Shown here in pieces: positions 55,756-64,000 of a stretch of 64,000 nucleotides of DNA. Under the pieces are notes generated by a model, which ran no database searches, had not been told where the DNA came from, and saw only the letters and a list, made by a program, of their open reading frames with translations. The position numbers and the translations under genes were made by a program. This DNA is from Alopecurus myosuroides (taxonomy: Eukaryota > Streptophyta > Magnoliopsida > Poales > Poaceae), in NCBI GenBank assembly GCA_028641055.1, contig CM054062.1, forward strand, positions 237,286,376-237,350,375. Direction: 5' to 3'. How positions within the stretch are numbered: position 1 is the stretch's first letter; every line of letters begins with the position of its first letter.

Positions 55756-56116
55756 TAAGCATTGAAACACCGTTTCCAATCAATTCTGCTACATGTTTGC
55801 TTGCTGCCATTTTTATTTCAGATTGCTATTATCGCTTATAATCATCCATATCACTTGTATTTCACTATCTCTTCGCCGAACTAGTGCACCTATACAATTG
55901 ACAATTGTATTAGGTGTGTTGGAGACACAAGAGACTTCTTGTATCGTAATTGCAGGGTTGCTTGAGAGGGATAACTTTGACCTCTACCTCCCTGAGTTCG
56001 ATAAACCTTGGGTGATCCACTTAAGGGAAACTTGCTGCTGTTCTACAAACCTCTGCACCTGGAGGCCCAACACTATATACAAGAATAGAAGCGTGCGTAG
56101 ACATCAAGCTCTTTTC

Positions 56117-56132
56117 TGGCGCCGTTGCCAGG
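56117..56132 (+). other. Primer-binding site of the Athila-like element
   Basis: TGGCGCCGTTGCCAGG, ten bases after the LTR terminus, the site typical of Athila-type and related Gypsy elements in grasses. Confidence 0.8.
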
Positions 56133-56270
56133 AGGTAAGGTAAAAGGTACTCACATCCTCTATGAGTGCTCAAAGTTATTTCCTTTAGGTTCTGCAATTA
56201 TATCTTTTTGTTTTTATTTTCACTAGTTAGGCTTATTTCTACCCGTTCCTTGTTTTTGTATTTAGGCTTA

Positions 56271-58235
56271 ATGGAAAACAACAAAAATATGAGAGATCTT
56301 TATAATCTTTATCTTGAATTAGGACATGATCCTTTTGAAGAGAAAATTAAAAAACCTATGGAATTTTGTTTTCATAATAGTGATAGCAATGTTATTAGCA
56401 TTAATTCTTTGAATACCATTATCGCTAATGCTATGGAAAAGTCTAAGCTTGGGGAAGCTAGCTTTTATGAAAATGATCTTTTTAGTTCCCCATCTCCAGA
56501 GGAGAAAATTTGCTCTGATGATACTTTATCTCCCATATGTGATAAATCTAATGATGCTTGTGATATTTTAAATCCTCCTACTGAAAGTATTCCTTTTAAA
56601 ATACCTATGAAAATTGTTAAACGTGTCATGAACAACTGCTATTTTGGAGATGGAACTATCCATCCTAGTGATTATTTACTCTTTATACATGAATTATGCA
56701 AGTTGTTCAAGTGTGCAGGTATTTCTATGGACCAAGTTAAGAGGAGGCTATTCTCTTTGTCACTTAGGTACAAACAAAGGTAGCGGTATGAGCTGCTAGA
56801 TGATCCTCACCATTTGGAGTGGAAGGATCTTGAATCTCTATTTTACTCTAAATTTTATTCTTCCCATGAACTGTATTTAGATAGGAATTACATTTATAAT
56901 TTTTAGCCTAGTGATGGAGAAAGCATTGCTCAAGCTTGGGGAAGACTGAAAACATTAATACCCAAATGTCCTAACCATGAGCTTCCGAAGGAAATAATTG
57001 TTACTAATTTTTACGCAAGGCTTTCATGACATTACATGGATTATCAAGATGCCCGTTCAGAGGGTTCTTTCTCAAGTAAGAAGGTTGAAGCTAAATGGGA
57101 TCTTCTTGAAACAATTAAAAATAATGAAGGTTGGAATAATGACAAAGGTAGAGAATCAGGTATAAACTATGAGTATGATTGCATTAAGTCTTTCGCTGAA
57201 ACTGCTAATTTTCAAGATCTTAGTGCTAAATATGGTCTTGATCCTCAAATAATTGTTGGTTGGTATAGATCATTTTCCTCTTATATTAATGTTCTTAAAG
57301 AAAATGGGGACATATATCACGAACATTTTAAAGACACTTGCATGAAAAATGAAATTGTTATTAATGATTGCAATGAACATGCTCAAACTTTTGAAAGTAC
57401 TATTTCTTATAAGCATGTCAATTTTTGTGGAGCACTTAGATCTTGTGAAAAGAATCAAATCGAAGAAGAATATTGTATCCATCATAGGAATAAAAAAACT
57501 AGAAAGTGGGACAGGGCTTTAAATGATCTTGGTAAACATGTTTGTGCCCTCTATCCTTTTATTTGTGAACTTTGTTGTAAAGTGGGTCATTTCAATATTC
57601 AATGCTCAGGCTGTAATAATAACCATTCGAATCCTATGAGTAATGCAAGTTTGTATTGTGATGACACGATCACTCCTAATCAGCATGATGAACTTACATT
57701 ATTTTTGGGGTGTGAAGAGTTATCAAGAAAAACTTCTTTGGTAGATATGAGTGCTCTTGATATGAATAGTGTCCTGCATGGTTGTCATCTTTATTGTGTT
57801 AATAATTGCCACACAAATACTTACATACAAAATATTATAAAAGAAGAGACTTTGCGAAAATATGAAAGGACTGATATTTATTTTGTTCTTATCAATGAAG
57901 AGGAGGAATCCTCCAAAGTTTTTTCTATTGTTTCTGACAATAAATCAGGGTATGTGGAGAAGCTTACTTTCAAGCCTCTCCCTCCTAAAGAGGGGAATAA
58001 GAGGATGAAGAAGAAGAGAGAGGTAACAACATCTCCCCCTAAGCATGTTGCTCCTATTATAGTTTTTGATGAGTCTAAACTCGATGATTTTCCTATGCTT
58101 GTTATTTATGAAAGTGATCATGATTGGGAGAAACACACTACTTTTGATATTGAAAATCTCTTCGGTACCAATTCTGAAAATGGTGATAATTGTTGTACAT
58201 TAGTACCATCCATGTTCCTTCCAATGATGATATAG
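56271..58235 (+). pseudogene. Degenerate Athila-like gag ORF
   Basis: ATG 56271 (MENNKNMRDLYNLYLELGHD). The Gag core is recognisable across stops: RRLFSLSLRYKQR, HLEWKDLESLFYSKFYSSHE, GESIAQAWGRLKTLIPKCPN, ELPKEIIVTNFYARLS match the Gag pattern of Athila-type elements. In-frame stops TAG 56781, TAG 56904 and TGA 57027 break it. From 57036 a 399-codon stretch is open in the same phase and includes a knuckle-like CELCCKVGHFNIQCSGC and a basic Pro/Lys stretch (KEGNKRMKKKREV). AT-rich codon use differs from the Tat element nested nearby. No protease or RT follows. Confidence 0.75.
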
Positions 58236-59050
58236 AAAGCTCCGAGCTTGTGAATGATGTGTTTGAAAATCCTTTTGCTACTGACGATTATATGCTTGAT
58301 ACATCTCTTTCTAGTAAAAATGATGATATGTTTACAAATGAATGCACTTTGGAAGATAACTATTCTATTTCTTATGATGATACTATGCCTCCAGCATTTG
58401 ATAACTATTATAAAAGATGCTATAACATAGACTATTATTACAATTATCCTCATGAAATTTGTCATAGTTATGGAGGGATTACCCAAAACTATCTCCCTAA
58501 TATACAACTTGTCTATCATGTTGGAGCTCTTTATGATGATTACAATGATGAACATGATATTTTCAGTCCACCTACTATTGAGGAGAAAATTAATTATGAT
58601 TGCAATATGCCTCCTATATTTGATGATTATGGTGATGAGAATGATAATGATAGCTATTTTGTTGAATTCGCTCCCACTACTATTAATAAGAATGACTACG
58701 CTTATGTGGAGAGTGTTAATTCTTTTATGAATGTGGCTCATGATAAGAATGTTTTATGTGATAGTTATAATGTTAATTTTATTCATGATGCTAATGAAAG
58801 TTATTATGAGAGAGGGAAACATAATTTTATGTATCTCAATAATATCAAGTTTCCCCTCTTTATGTTGAAATTTTTGAAGTTGCACGTGTTTCGCTTTTCT
58901 ATGCTAGCCACTTTGTGCTTTATTGACTTGTTTTGCTACAAGATTCTTTTTCATAGGAAGTGGGTTAGACTTAATTTTTTTTTACATTTGCTTCTTGATG
59001 CTCTATTTTGCTTCAATTCATATTTTTTATGTGAGCATCTTCTCAAATGA
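58205..59050 (+). CDS. Asp/Asn/Tyr-rich ORF with hydrophobic C-terminus
   Basis: Overlaps the end of the gag-like ORF in another frame. No clear ATG at its 5' end (reads IHVPSNDDIESSELVNDVFE); internal ATGs are available. The first about 220 codons are acidic and rich in D, N and Y with loose repeats (DDTMPPAFDNYY; NMPPIFDDYGDEND). The last 60 carry two or three hydrophobic helices (FSMLATLCFIDLFCYKILF; LNFFLHLLLDALFCFNSYF) ending EHLLK, like a membrane anchor. Position after gag suggests an accessory or env-like remnant of Athila-type elements. Function unknown; it may be the frameshifted continuation of the preceding ORF. Confidence 0.5.
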   Translation, partial: TIHVPSNDDIESSELVNDVFENPFATDDYMLDTSLSSKNDDMFTNECTLEDNYSISYDDTMPPAFDNYYKRCYNIDYYYNYPHEICHSYGGITQNYLPNIQLVYHVGALYDDYNDEHDIFSPPTIEEKINYDCNMPPIFDDYGDENDNDSYFVEFAPTTINKNDYAYVESVNSFMNVAHDKNVLCDSYNVNFIHDANESYYERGKHNFMYLNNIKFPLFMLKFLKLHVFRFSMLATLCFIDLFCYKILFHRKWVRLNFFLHLLLDALFCFNSYFLCEHLLK

Positions 59051-61383
59051 TCATGCCTAGCTAAAGGGCTTTAAAGAAAAACACTTCTTGGGAGATAACC
59101 CATGGTTTTATTTTTGCTTTGTTTTTCTCTATTTTATTTTATTCAAGGTATTGTTCACTTTTGTAGAAAATCCTTTGTGTCTTTATTTTCTCGCATTTTT
59201 TGTGTGAAGTAAAGTCTCTAGTGAAAGTTGAGGTTAGATTTGGATTTCTGCGCAGGAAACAGATTTCTGCTGTCCATCATATAAAATCGCATAATTCATA
59301 GAAATATCAAAATGATCTGCAAATTTTTGTGCTTATTTCTCAGCTAATTCCGAAACTTTTTTCGAGCTTTACATTTTTTGATTTGAGCAACGTAAGTGCC
59401 CCCCCCCCAAAATTCGTATTTACTGACTGTTCTGGTTTTGACAGATTCCGTCTTTTTACTTGCATTCTCTCTTTTACTATGTCAAGTGGATTTCTTTGTT
59501 CCACTAAACATCAGTGGATGTAGCTAATGTTTAAAAATTATTAATAATACTTGTGTCCAAGGAGAACATGTGAATTTTTGATTGTGCACAAGCCCTCTAA
59601 TGTGAATTACTTTGAGTGTGGTGTGAAGGAAGTTTTCAAGGGTCAAGAGAAGAGGGTGATATAATGTGATTGAGAAGAGTGTAAAGCCAAAGCTTGGGGA
59701 TGCCTCCGTGGTTCATTCCAGAAAATTCTAATAAGACTCAAGCGTCTAAGCTTGGGGATGCCTAAGGCATTCCCTTTCTTCATCAGCAAATTATCAGGTC
59801 ACTTCTAGTGAAACTATATTTTTATGGTGTCACATCATATGCACTTTACTTGGAGCGTTTGTTTGTTTTGTTTTGTTTTCCTTGCTGCAATAAAATTTGT
59901 TGGAACCCAGCATTCTTTGTGTGGGAGAGAGACATGCTCCGCTTTTTCATATGAATACTCGTTATGCTCGTATTCTTAGTTTTTCTTCTAACTGCTGCAA
60001 ATCCTTTTAGCTCCTGTTTTTCATGCATCTCTTATTTAGAGTTGCAGCCATGGACCCTCTTGGAGTGATTTTCATTATGCCTTGTATGATCATATTTCTA
60101 GTTGTAATATTTTAACTTGTGAGTTCTAAGTTGCGGTTTTCTGGCACTTCCAACATCCATATTTGATAGCCTCTTCGGTATTGTGCATTGCCCATTCTCA
60201 TGTTGAGAGTTGGTGCAAACTTCGCCAGTGCGTCCAAACCCCGTGGGAGGACTTTGTTCTTCTACACATAAGACCAAAATATCTTCCTCAAAACATCCAC
60301 CATACCTACCTATCATGGCATTTCCATATCCATTCCGAGATATATTGCCATCCAACATCCATCATCATTATGTTACTTGTTACATATTCCATTGTTATTT
60401 TGCATACTGCTACACTGGCGGGAGCATTAGTTTTATACATCAGAGATATTTCAGTTTCAGCTATGAGTACTAAAAGTGTGTTGATTCATTGTAAAATAGA
60501 GTGTTGTCCCTACCAGTGAGGTTATATATAAAAAAAGAAAAACCCAAAAAGAAAAAGGTCAAAAGAGAGATAATAAAGAGAGAGAGGGCAACCCTACTAT
60601 CATTTATTCCACACTTGTGCTTGGTTGGCACCAATACTTCAGTTTGGAGAGAGTTTTCATTTTATGACTTGCATAACTATGTGAGGAACTTACATTATAT
60701 AAATTGGCTTGTATATTCCAATGATGATCCTCCTCAAAAGTGCTCTAGGTCTTCGTGAGCAAGCAAGTTGGATGTACCCCCACTAGTTCCATTGAAGAGC
60801 TTTCATACACTTATAGCTCTATGTGCATCCGTTGTGTGGAAATCAGTACTCCTTGCATAGCTTCGATTATAATACTTTCTCTTGTCTAATGATCACTTTC
60901 AGCTATGTGAGACTTTCTTCCATTGACCTTCCAAACCCCCCATAATGTTCTTTTAGCCATAACATCCTGGTGTCAGGAACCAATACAGAGCGCTTTCTTT
61001 TTTTGGGTGCACAAATAGTTTGATGATTTTCCTACGTGCATATTGTTGTCAGTTGACTTGATCCTAACATGAGTTGTTGTGGGAGTTTTATGCTTAGTAT
61101 GATTATATTGTTGTTCTTGAAGCTTAAATCATCTTTAATATACTTTACACAGGATTGTCTTTTAGTATCGATTCATTGACAAGTTTTACTTTGTTTTTCC
61201 TAATGGTTTATACATTAATCTATTTTGATATCAACTATAAAACACAGCCTTTATTCATTTGATCTTAGTTTACATGCTTTAAATTATGATGATCAAGTTT
61301 ATGTTGGTAGCATGTCACCTCAAAAATTATTTTGTTATCACTTACCTACTCAAGGACGAGCGGGAGTTAAGCCTGGGGATGCT
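59051..61383. other. Athila-like 3' non-coding region
   Basis: No pol. Contains several AAGCTTGGGGATGCC motifs (around 59690-59765) resembling internal purine tracts, then AT-rich DNA, ending with the purine tract TTAAGCCTGGGGATGCT at 61367-61383. The opening CTAAAGGGCTTTAAAGAAA followed by CTTCTTGGGAGATAACCC is, from memory, typical of Triticeae-type Gypsy elements. Confidence 0.6.
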
Positions 61384-62801
61384 TGATATGTCTCAAACGT
61401 ATCTATAATTTTCGATGCTCCATGCTTGTTTTCTATCCATTACGTTTATATTTTCACATGTTCTCCTTCGTTTTCCGGACATTTTCATGGACTAATCTTT
61501 TGACAAGATGTCACAGAGCCATTTCTGTTTTCTGTTGTTTTTATTTCAGAAAAGCTCTTCTGGAAATATTCTCGGAATTGGACGAAATAAAAGCCAAAAG
61601 TCTTGAAATTTGTGGAGCGTCAACGGAGTCCAAAAGAGACCTGTAGGGGTGCTCGGGAGCCACCACACCATAGGGGGGCGCGGTTCCCCCTCTGGCCGCG
61701 CCCAGGGTGGTGTGGGCCCCCTGGCCACCCACCGCCATCACCCTTTCGCCTATTTATTCCCCCGAGGCATAAACCCTAAATATATCGACCCCCTTCCACG
61801 AAAAGTTCCGTAATTCCGCCGCCGCTGGCAAGTTTCGGGGGACAGAAATCTCTGTTCCGGTACCTGCCGGGACGGGGGAGTGCCCCCGGAGCCATCTCCA
61901 TTGACTCCACCGCCATCTTCATTGCCGTTGAAGTCTCCCATGACGAGGAGGGAGTAGTTCTCCCCTGGGGCTGAAGGCTCTACTGGTAGCTATGTGTTTC
62001 ATCTCTCTCTCCCATGGTGTGATCTTTATGTGATCATGATCTTTGTAATATAGTTGAATAAGTAGAAGTTACTCTTCATCTATTATGCTACTCAAGTGGT
62101 TTTGTTATGAGATCTCTGCAGACACTTTGATCACGGTGTAAAGGTGATAATGTGTGCATCGTGTGGTTTAGCATGATATTTATATTTTGTGTTGGATGAC
62201 CCTATGAAATTGTGGTGTTTGTTTGGAACCACCTAGGTCTCATGGTGATAGCACGGGGTTACCTGGATAGGGAAATGCGAACTCTAAGGAGTGCTCTTAC
62301 AGTCCTATGCAATGATTGGTGTTTGTTATCCGACCGGAGAGTGGTTCAGAGTAGCATAGTGAAGAGATGATATTTATGCATTCAATTATGTTATTATTAT
62401 TATTATTGAAAGTGTCCACTAGTGAATGTGTTATCCCTAGGCCTTGTTTCTAAGCATTGAAACATTGTTTCTAATCAGTTCTGCTACATGTTTGCTTGCT
62501 GCCATTTTTATTTCAGATTGCCATTATCGCTTATAATCATCCATATCACTTGTATTTTAGTATCTCTTCGTCGAACTAGTGCACCTATACAACTGACAAT
62601 TATATTAGGTGTGTTGGGGACGTAAGAGACTTCTTGTATCGTAATTGCAGGGTTGCTTGAGAGGGATAACTTTGAACTCTACCTCCCCGAGTTCGATAAA
62701 CCTTGGGTGATCCACTTAAGGGAAACTCGCCGCTGTTCTACAAACCTCTGCACTTGGAGGCCCAACACTGTCTACAAGAATAGAAGCGTGCGTAGACATC
62801 A
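61384..62801 (+). repeat. Athila-like 3' LTR (1418 bp)
   Basis: TGATATGTCT at 61384 to AGACATCA at 62801, followed by CATAC (target duplication). Uninterrupted, so it serves as the reference for locating the two insertions in the 5' LTR. Confidence 0.9.
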
Positions 62802-63213
62802 CATACAGTGCTCCCGGCGATACACAAGATGACTATCTGCGCATGGCCGAGTACACCGCCATTGATTGTTTGAAGAGGTTCTGTAGGGCAGTGGTGGCAG
62901 TGTTTGGACCAAAGTACTTGAGATCACCCAATGCTGAAAACACTGCTCTGATCCTAGCATAGAATGAAGTAAGAGGATCTCCCAGGATGTTTGGAAGCAC
63001 CAACTACATGCATTGAGCATGAAAGAACTGATTGTTTGCTTAGCATGGGGTGTACAAAGACGCGAAAGGAGGTTGCAATGTGGTATTTGAGGCAGTGGCT
63101 ACAGATGGTATGGATTTGGCACTCCTTTTTTTTGGCATGCCAGGAACTCACAATGACATCAACTGAAGAGGTTCTTATTTTGGCAATGAAACTAAATAAA
63201 TATACGATGAAAA

Positions 63214-63574
63214 TGTCACGGGTTGGAAGTGGATTGGATCGGAGGTTGTAGTTGTGGTCGGTTGGAGGCTTAGGGCGATACTCCCGTCGGCCTATGAGCG
63301 GAGAAGGAGGTGAGAAGGGGCGCCGGGGCGCAGGAGCACGAGGAGAGAGATAAGATTGATTTTTTCTTGTCTCATTGATACGCATAGGCTGGTTTATAAA
63401 TAGCCAATTACAGAAATTGTATCAAACTCCAACTCGAATTTGGGTATTAGCAGGGGAACCTTCTTCAGGACTAAACCTTTCCAATTTAACCCAAACTCTA
63501 CTAATCTGATCCTAGAAGGACTCTACGAGGGCGCAGGGCCCTTGCGCCGCCTATAAGCCTAGACCCACATGACA
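63214..63574 (-). repeat. 3' LTR of the minus-strand chromovirus (361 bp)
   Basis: Terminal TGTCA...TGACA inverted ends on the minus strand. Short LTR length and TGTCA start are like the Reina-like element at 19722, but the sequence is different. Confidence 0.78.
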
Positions 63575-63588
63575 TATCCCCCTCCATT

Positions 63589-64000
63589 CTAAAACAGCTT
63601 GTCCTCAAGCTGGAAGCCTGGATACCGGTCGTGGAGGGCCGTGACATCTTCCCAAGAAGCTGCAGACGATGGTTGTCCTTCACATTGAATGAGCACCTGC
63701 TGCACACCACGACCAATCCGCGCACGCAGTGCCTGTGCCGGAGTTGGGTGTACTCGACCTGAAACAGTGGAGGGAGCATCGGGGAATCTTCAGGAGGCGG
63801 GCCATGGTACTTCTTGAGGACCCCAACATGAAACACATTATGAATGCGGGCTCGAGGCGGTAATTCCAGTCGATATGCAACCGAATCAATTTGAGCAAGG
63901 ACTTTGAAAGGTCCATAATAGTTGGGTGCCAATTTATTCTTCACTCATGCTCCCAAGAATGCCGCTGGCCGATGCTGCAGACGGAGCCAAACCCACTCTC
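63589..64000 (-). pseudogene. Chromovirus pol C-terminus (GPF region and chromodomain-like end), frameshifted
   Basis: The minus-strand frame from the window end reads NKLAPNYYGPFKVLAQIDSV and RIHNVFHVGVLKKYHGPPPE, the conserved post-integrase region. Near 63760 the frame shifts; the other frame continues ALRARIGRGVQQVLIQCEGQ, then SWEDVTALHDRYPGFQLED and the stop at 63589-63591, a chromodomain-like ending. One small indel therefore disrupts this copy. Confidence 0.8.

Larger units (their letters stand above)
44012..56106 (+). repeat. Athila-like 5' LTR, interrupted by two insertions
   Basis: LTR sequence is 44012-44545, 45337-45868 and 55756-56106. Removing the 0.8-kb transposon and the 9.9-kb retrotransposon leaves about 1405 bp, against 1418 bp for the 3' LTR. 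The first bases are TCATACGTCT where the 3' LTR has TGATATGTCT, so the canonical terminal TG has mutated to TC. Confidence 0.88.
44012..62801 (+). mobile_element. Non-autonomous Athila-like Gypsy retrotransposon
   Basis: LTRs 44012-56106 (interrupted) and 61384-62801, ends TGATATGTCT...AGACATCA, 5-bp target duplication CATAC at 44007-44011 and 62802-62806. Primer site TGGCGCCGTTGCCAGG at 56117-56132, purine tract TTAAGCCTGGGGATGCT before 61384. The interior (56107-61383) has a degenerate gag-like ORF, a second ORF and long non-coding DNA, but no protease, RT or integrase, so it depended on another element. Two younger elements lie in its 5' LTR. Confidence 0.9.
43607..63197 (+). pseudogene. 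PIF/Harbinger transposase split by an 18.8-kb retrotransposon
   Basis: First half 43607-44011: MDSDDEEMFAALMEEEAEAG, then RRKSKPREWIEGYNTLYANY, FQRHFRMIRKPFL, and QKCIVAMRMLAY. Removing the insertion, the frame continues exactly at 62807 with SAPGDTQDDYLRMAEYTAID, RFCRAVVAVFGPKYLRSPNA. After that come a TAG, STNYMH where the family has the first catalytic Asp (S-I-D-C-M-H), further stops, and in a shifted frame WIWHSFFFGMPGTHNDIN carrying the second catalytic Asp. This is the plant-transposon (Plant_tran / DDE_4) family. Inactive through insertion, stops, frameshift and loss of the third catalytic residue. Confidence 0.85.
43141..63213 (+). mobile_element. PIF/Harbinger transposon, interrupted and 3'-truncated
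   Basis: TAA (43138-43140) precedes GAGCATATCCCACCGCC, similar to the end of the neighbouring element. A transposase ORF starts at 43607. The element is split at 44011/62802 by the Athila-like retrotransposon (target duplication CATAC) and its 3' end is lost or displaced at 63213 by a minus-strand LTR retrotransposon. Native sequence is therefore 43141-44011 plus 62807-63213. Confidence 0.7.
63214..64000 (-). mobile_element. Minus-strand Gypsy chromovirus, 3' part (runs off window)
   Basis: LTR at 63214-63574 read on the minus strand begins TGTCATGTGGG and ends CCCGTGACA, preceded on that strand by purine tract GAATGGAGGGGGA. Internal pol follows to the window end. Inserted in the tail of the PIF/Harbinger transposase remnant. 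The target duplication cannot be checked. Confidence 0.8.

Noticed and set aside
58118..58741. 207-aa Ile-rich minus-strand ORF
   Set aside because: Mirror of the Asp/Asn-rich plus-strand ORF (Asn/Asp codons read back as Ile/Val); AT-rich artefact.
1..64000. CRISPR array, phage or bacterial operon
   Set aside because: No regularly spaced repeats, Shine-Dalgarno-led operons or prokaryotic genes; introns and plant retroelements throughout.

Overview
The window is nuclear DNA from a grass, most likely a Pooideae cereal or relative such as the Triticeae. It has intron-bearing plant genes, a Gypsy-dominated nested repeat landscape, Stowaway MITEs with CTCCCTCC ends, and plant PIF/Harbinger transposase. 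Species cannot be fixed from sequence alone. All calls were made by reading the sequence and the conceptual translations; no database search was possible.

Layout. 1-14421: a Tekay-type chromovirus with very long (about 4.45 kb) LTRs. Bases 1-68 are the 3' end of another copy's internal region, so the window opens inside a tandem int-LTR-int-LTR array. 14422-20064: a Reina-like chromovirus whose 5' LTR is broken by that array. 20065-41586: a gene-bearing island with a cyclin-J18-like gene (+, nine exons), a tandem cluster of three tRNA-Val genes plus a decayed fourth (+), a MAP65/ASE1 microtubule-bundling gene (+, eleven exons) and a Hikeshi/OPI10-like gene (-, single exon). MITEs, a LINE-like retroposon with a 15-bp target duplication and other inverted-repeat elements lie between them. 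41587-63213: two adjacent PIF/Harbinger-type elements. The transposase of the second is split by an 18.8-kb non-autonomous Athila-like retrotransposon, whose 5' LTR holds a 0.8-kb inverted-repeat transposon and a very young 9.9-kb Tat-lineage retrotransposon. 63214-64000: LTR and pol end of a minus-strand chromovirus.

How parts work together. The host genes look intact: cyclin J18 (cell-cycle regulation), MAP65 (microtubule bundling in spindle and phragmoplast) and a Hikeshi-like Hsp70 import factor. Every retroelement pol is damaged: in-frame stops in Tekay and Reina, loss of RNase H and integrase in the Tat element, no pol at all in the Athila-like element. The exception is the Tat element's antisense gene, an uninterrupted six-exon, 831-codon reading frame with clean splice sites and its own TATA box, next to a sense pol that has lost its catalytic half. 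This is the strongest candidate here for an under-described functional module. Second is a pair of exon-like coding blocks carried inside the Tekay LTR, plus an extra ORF ahead of its gag.
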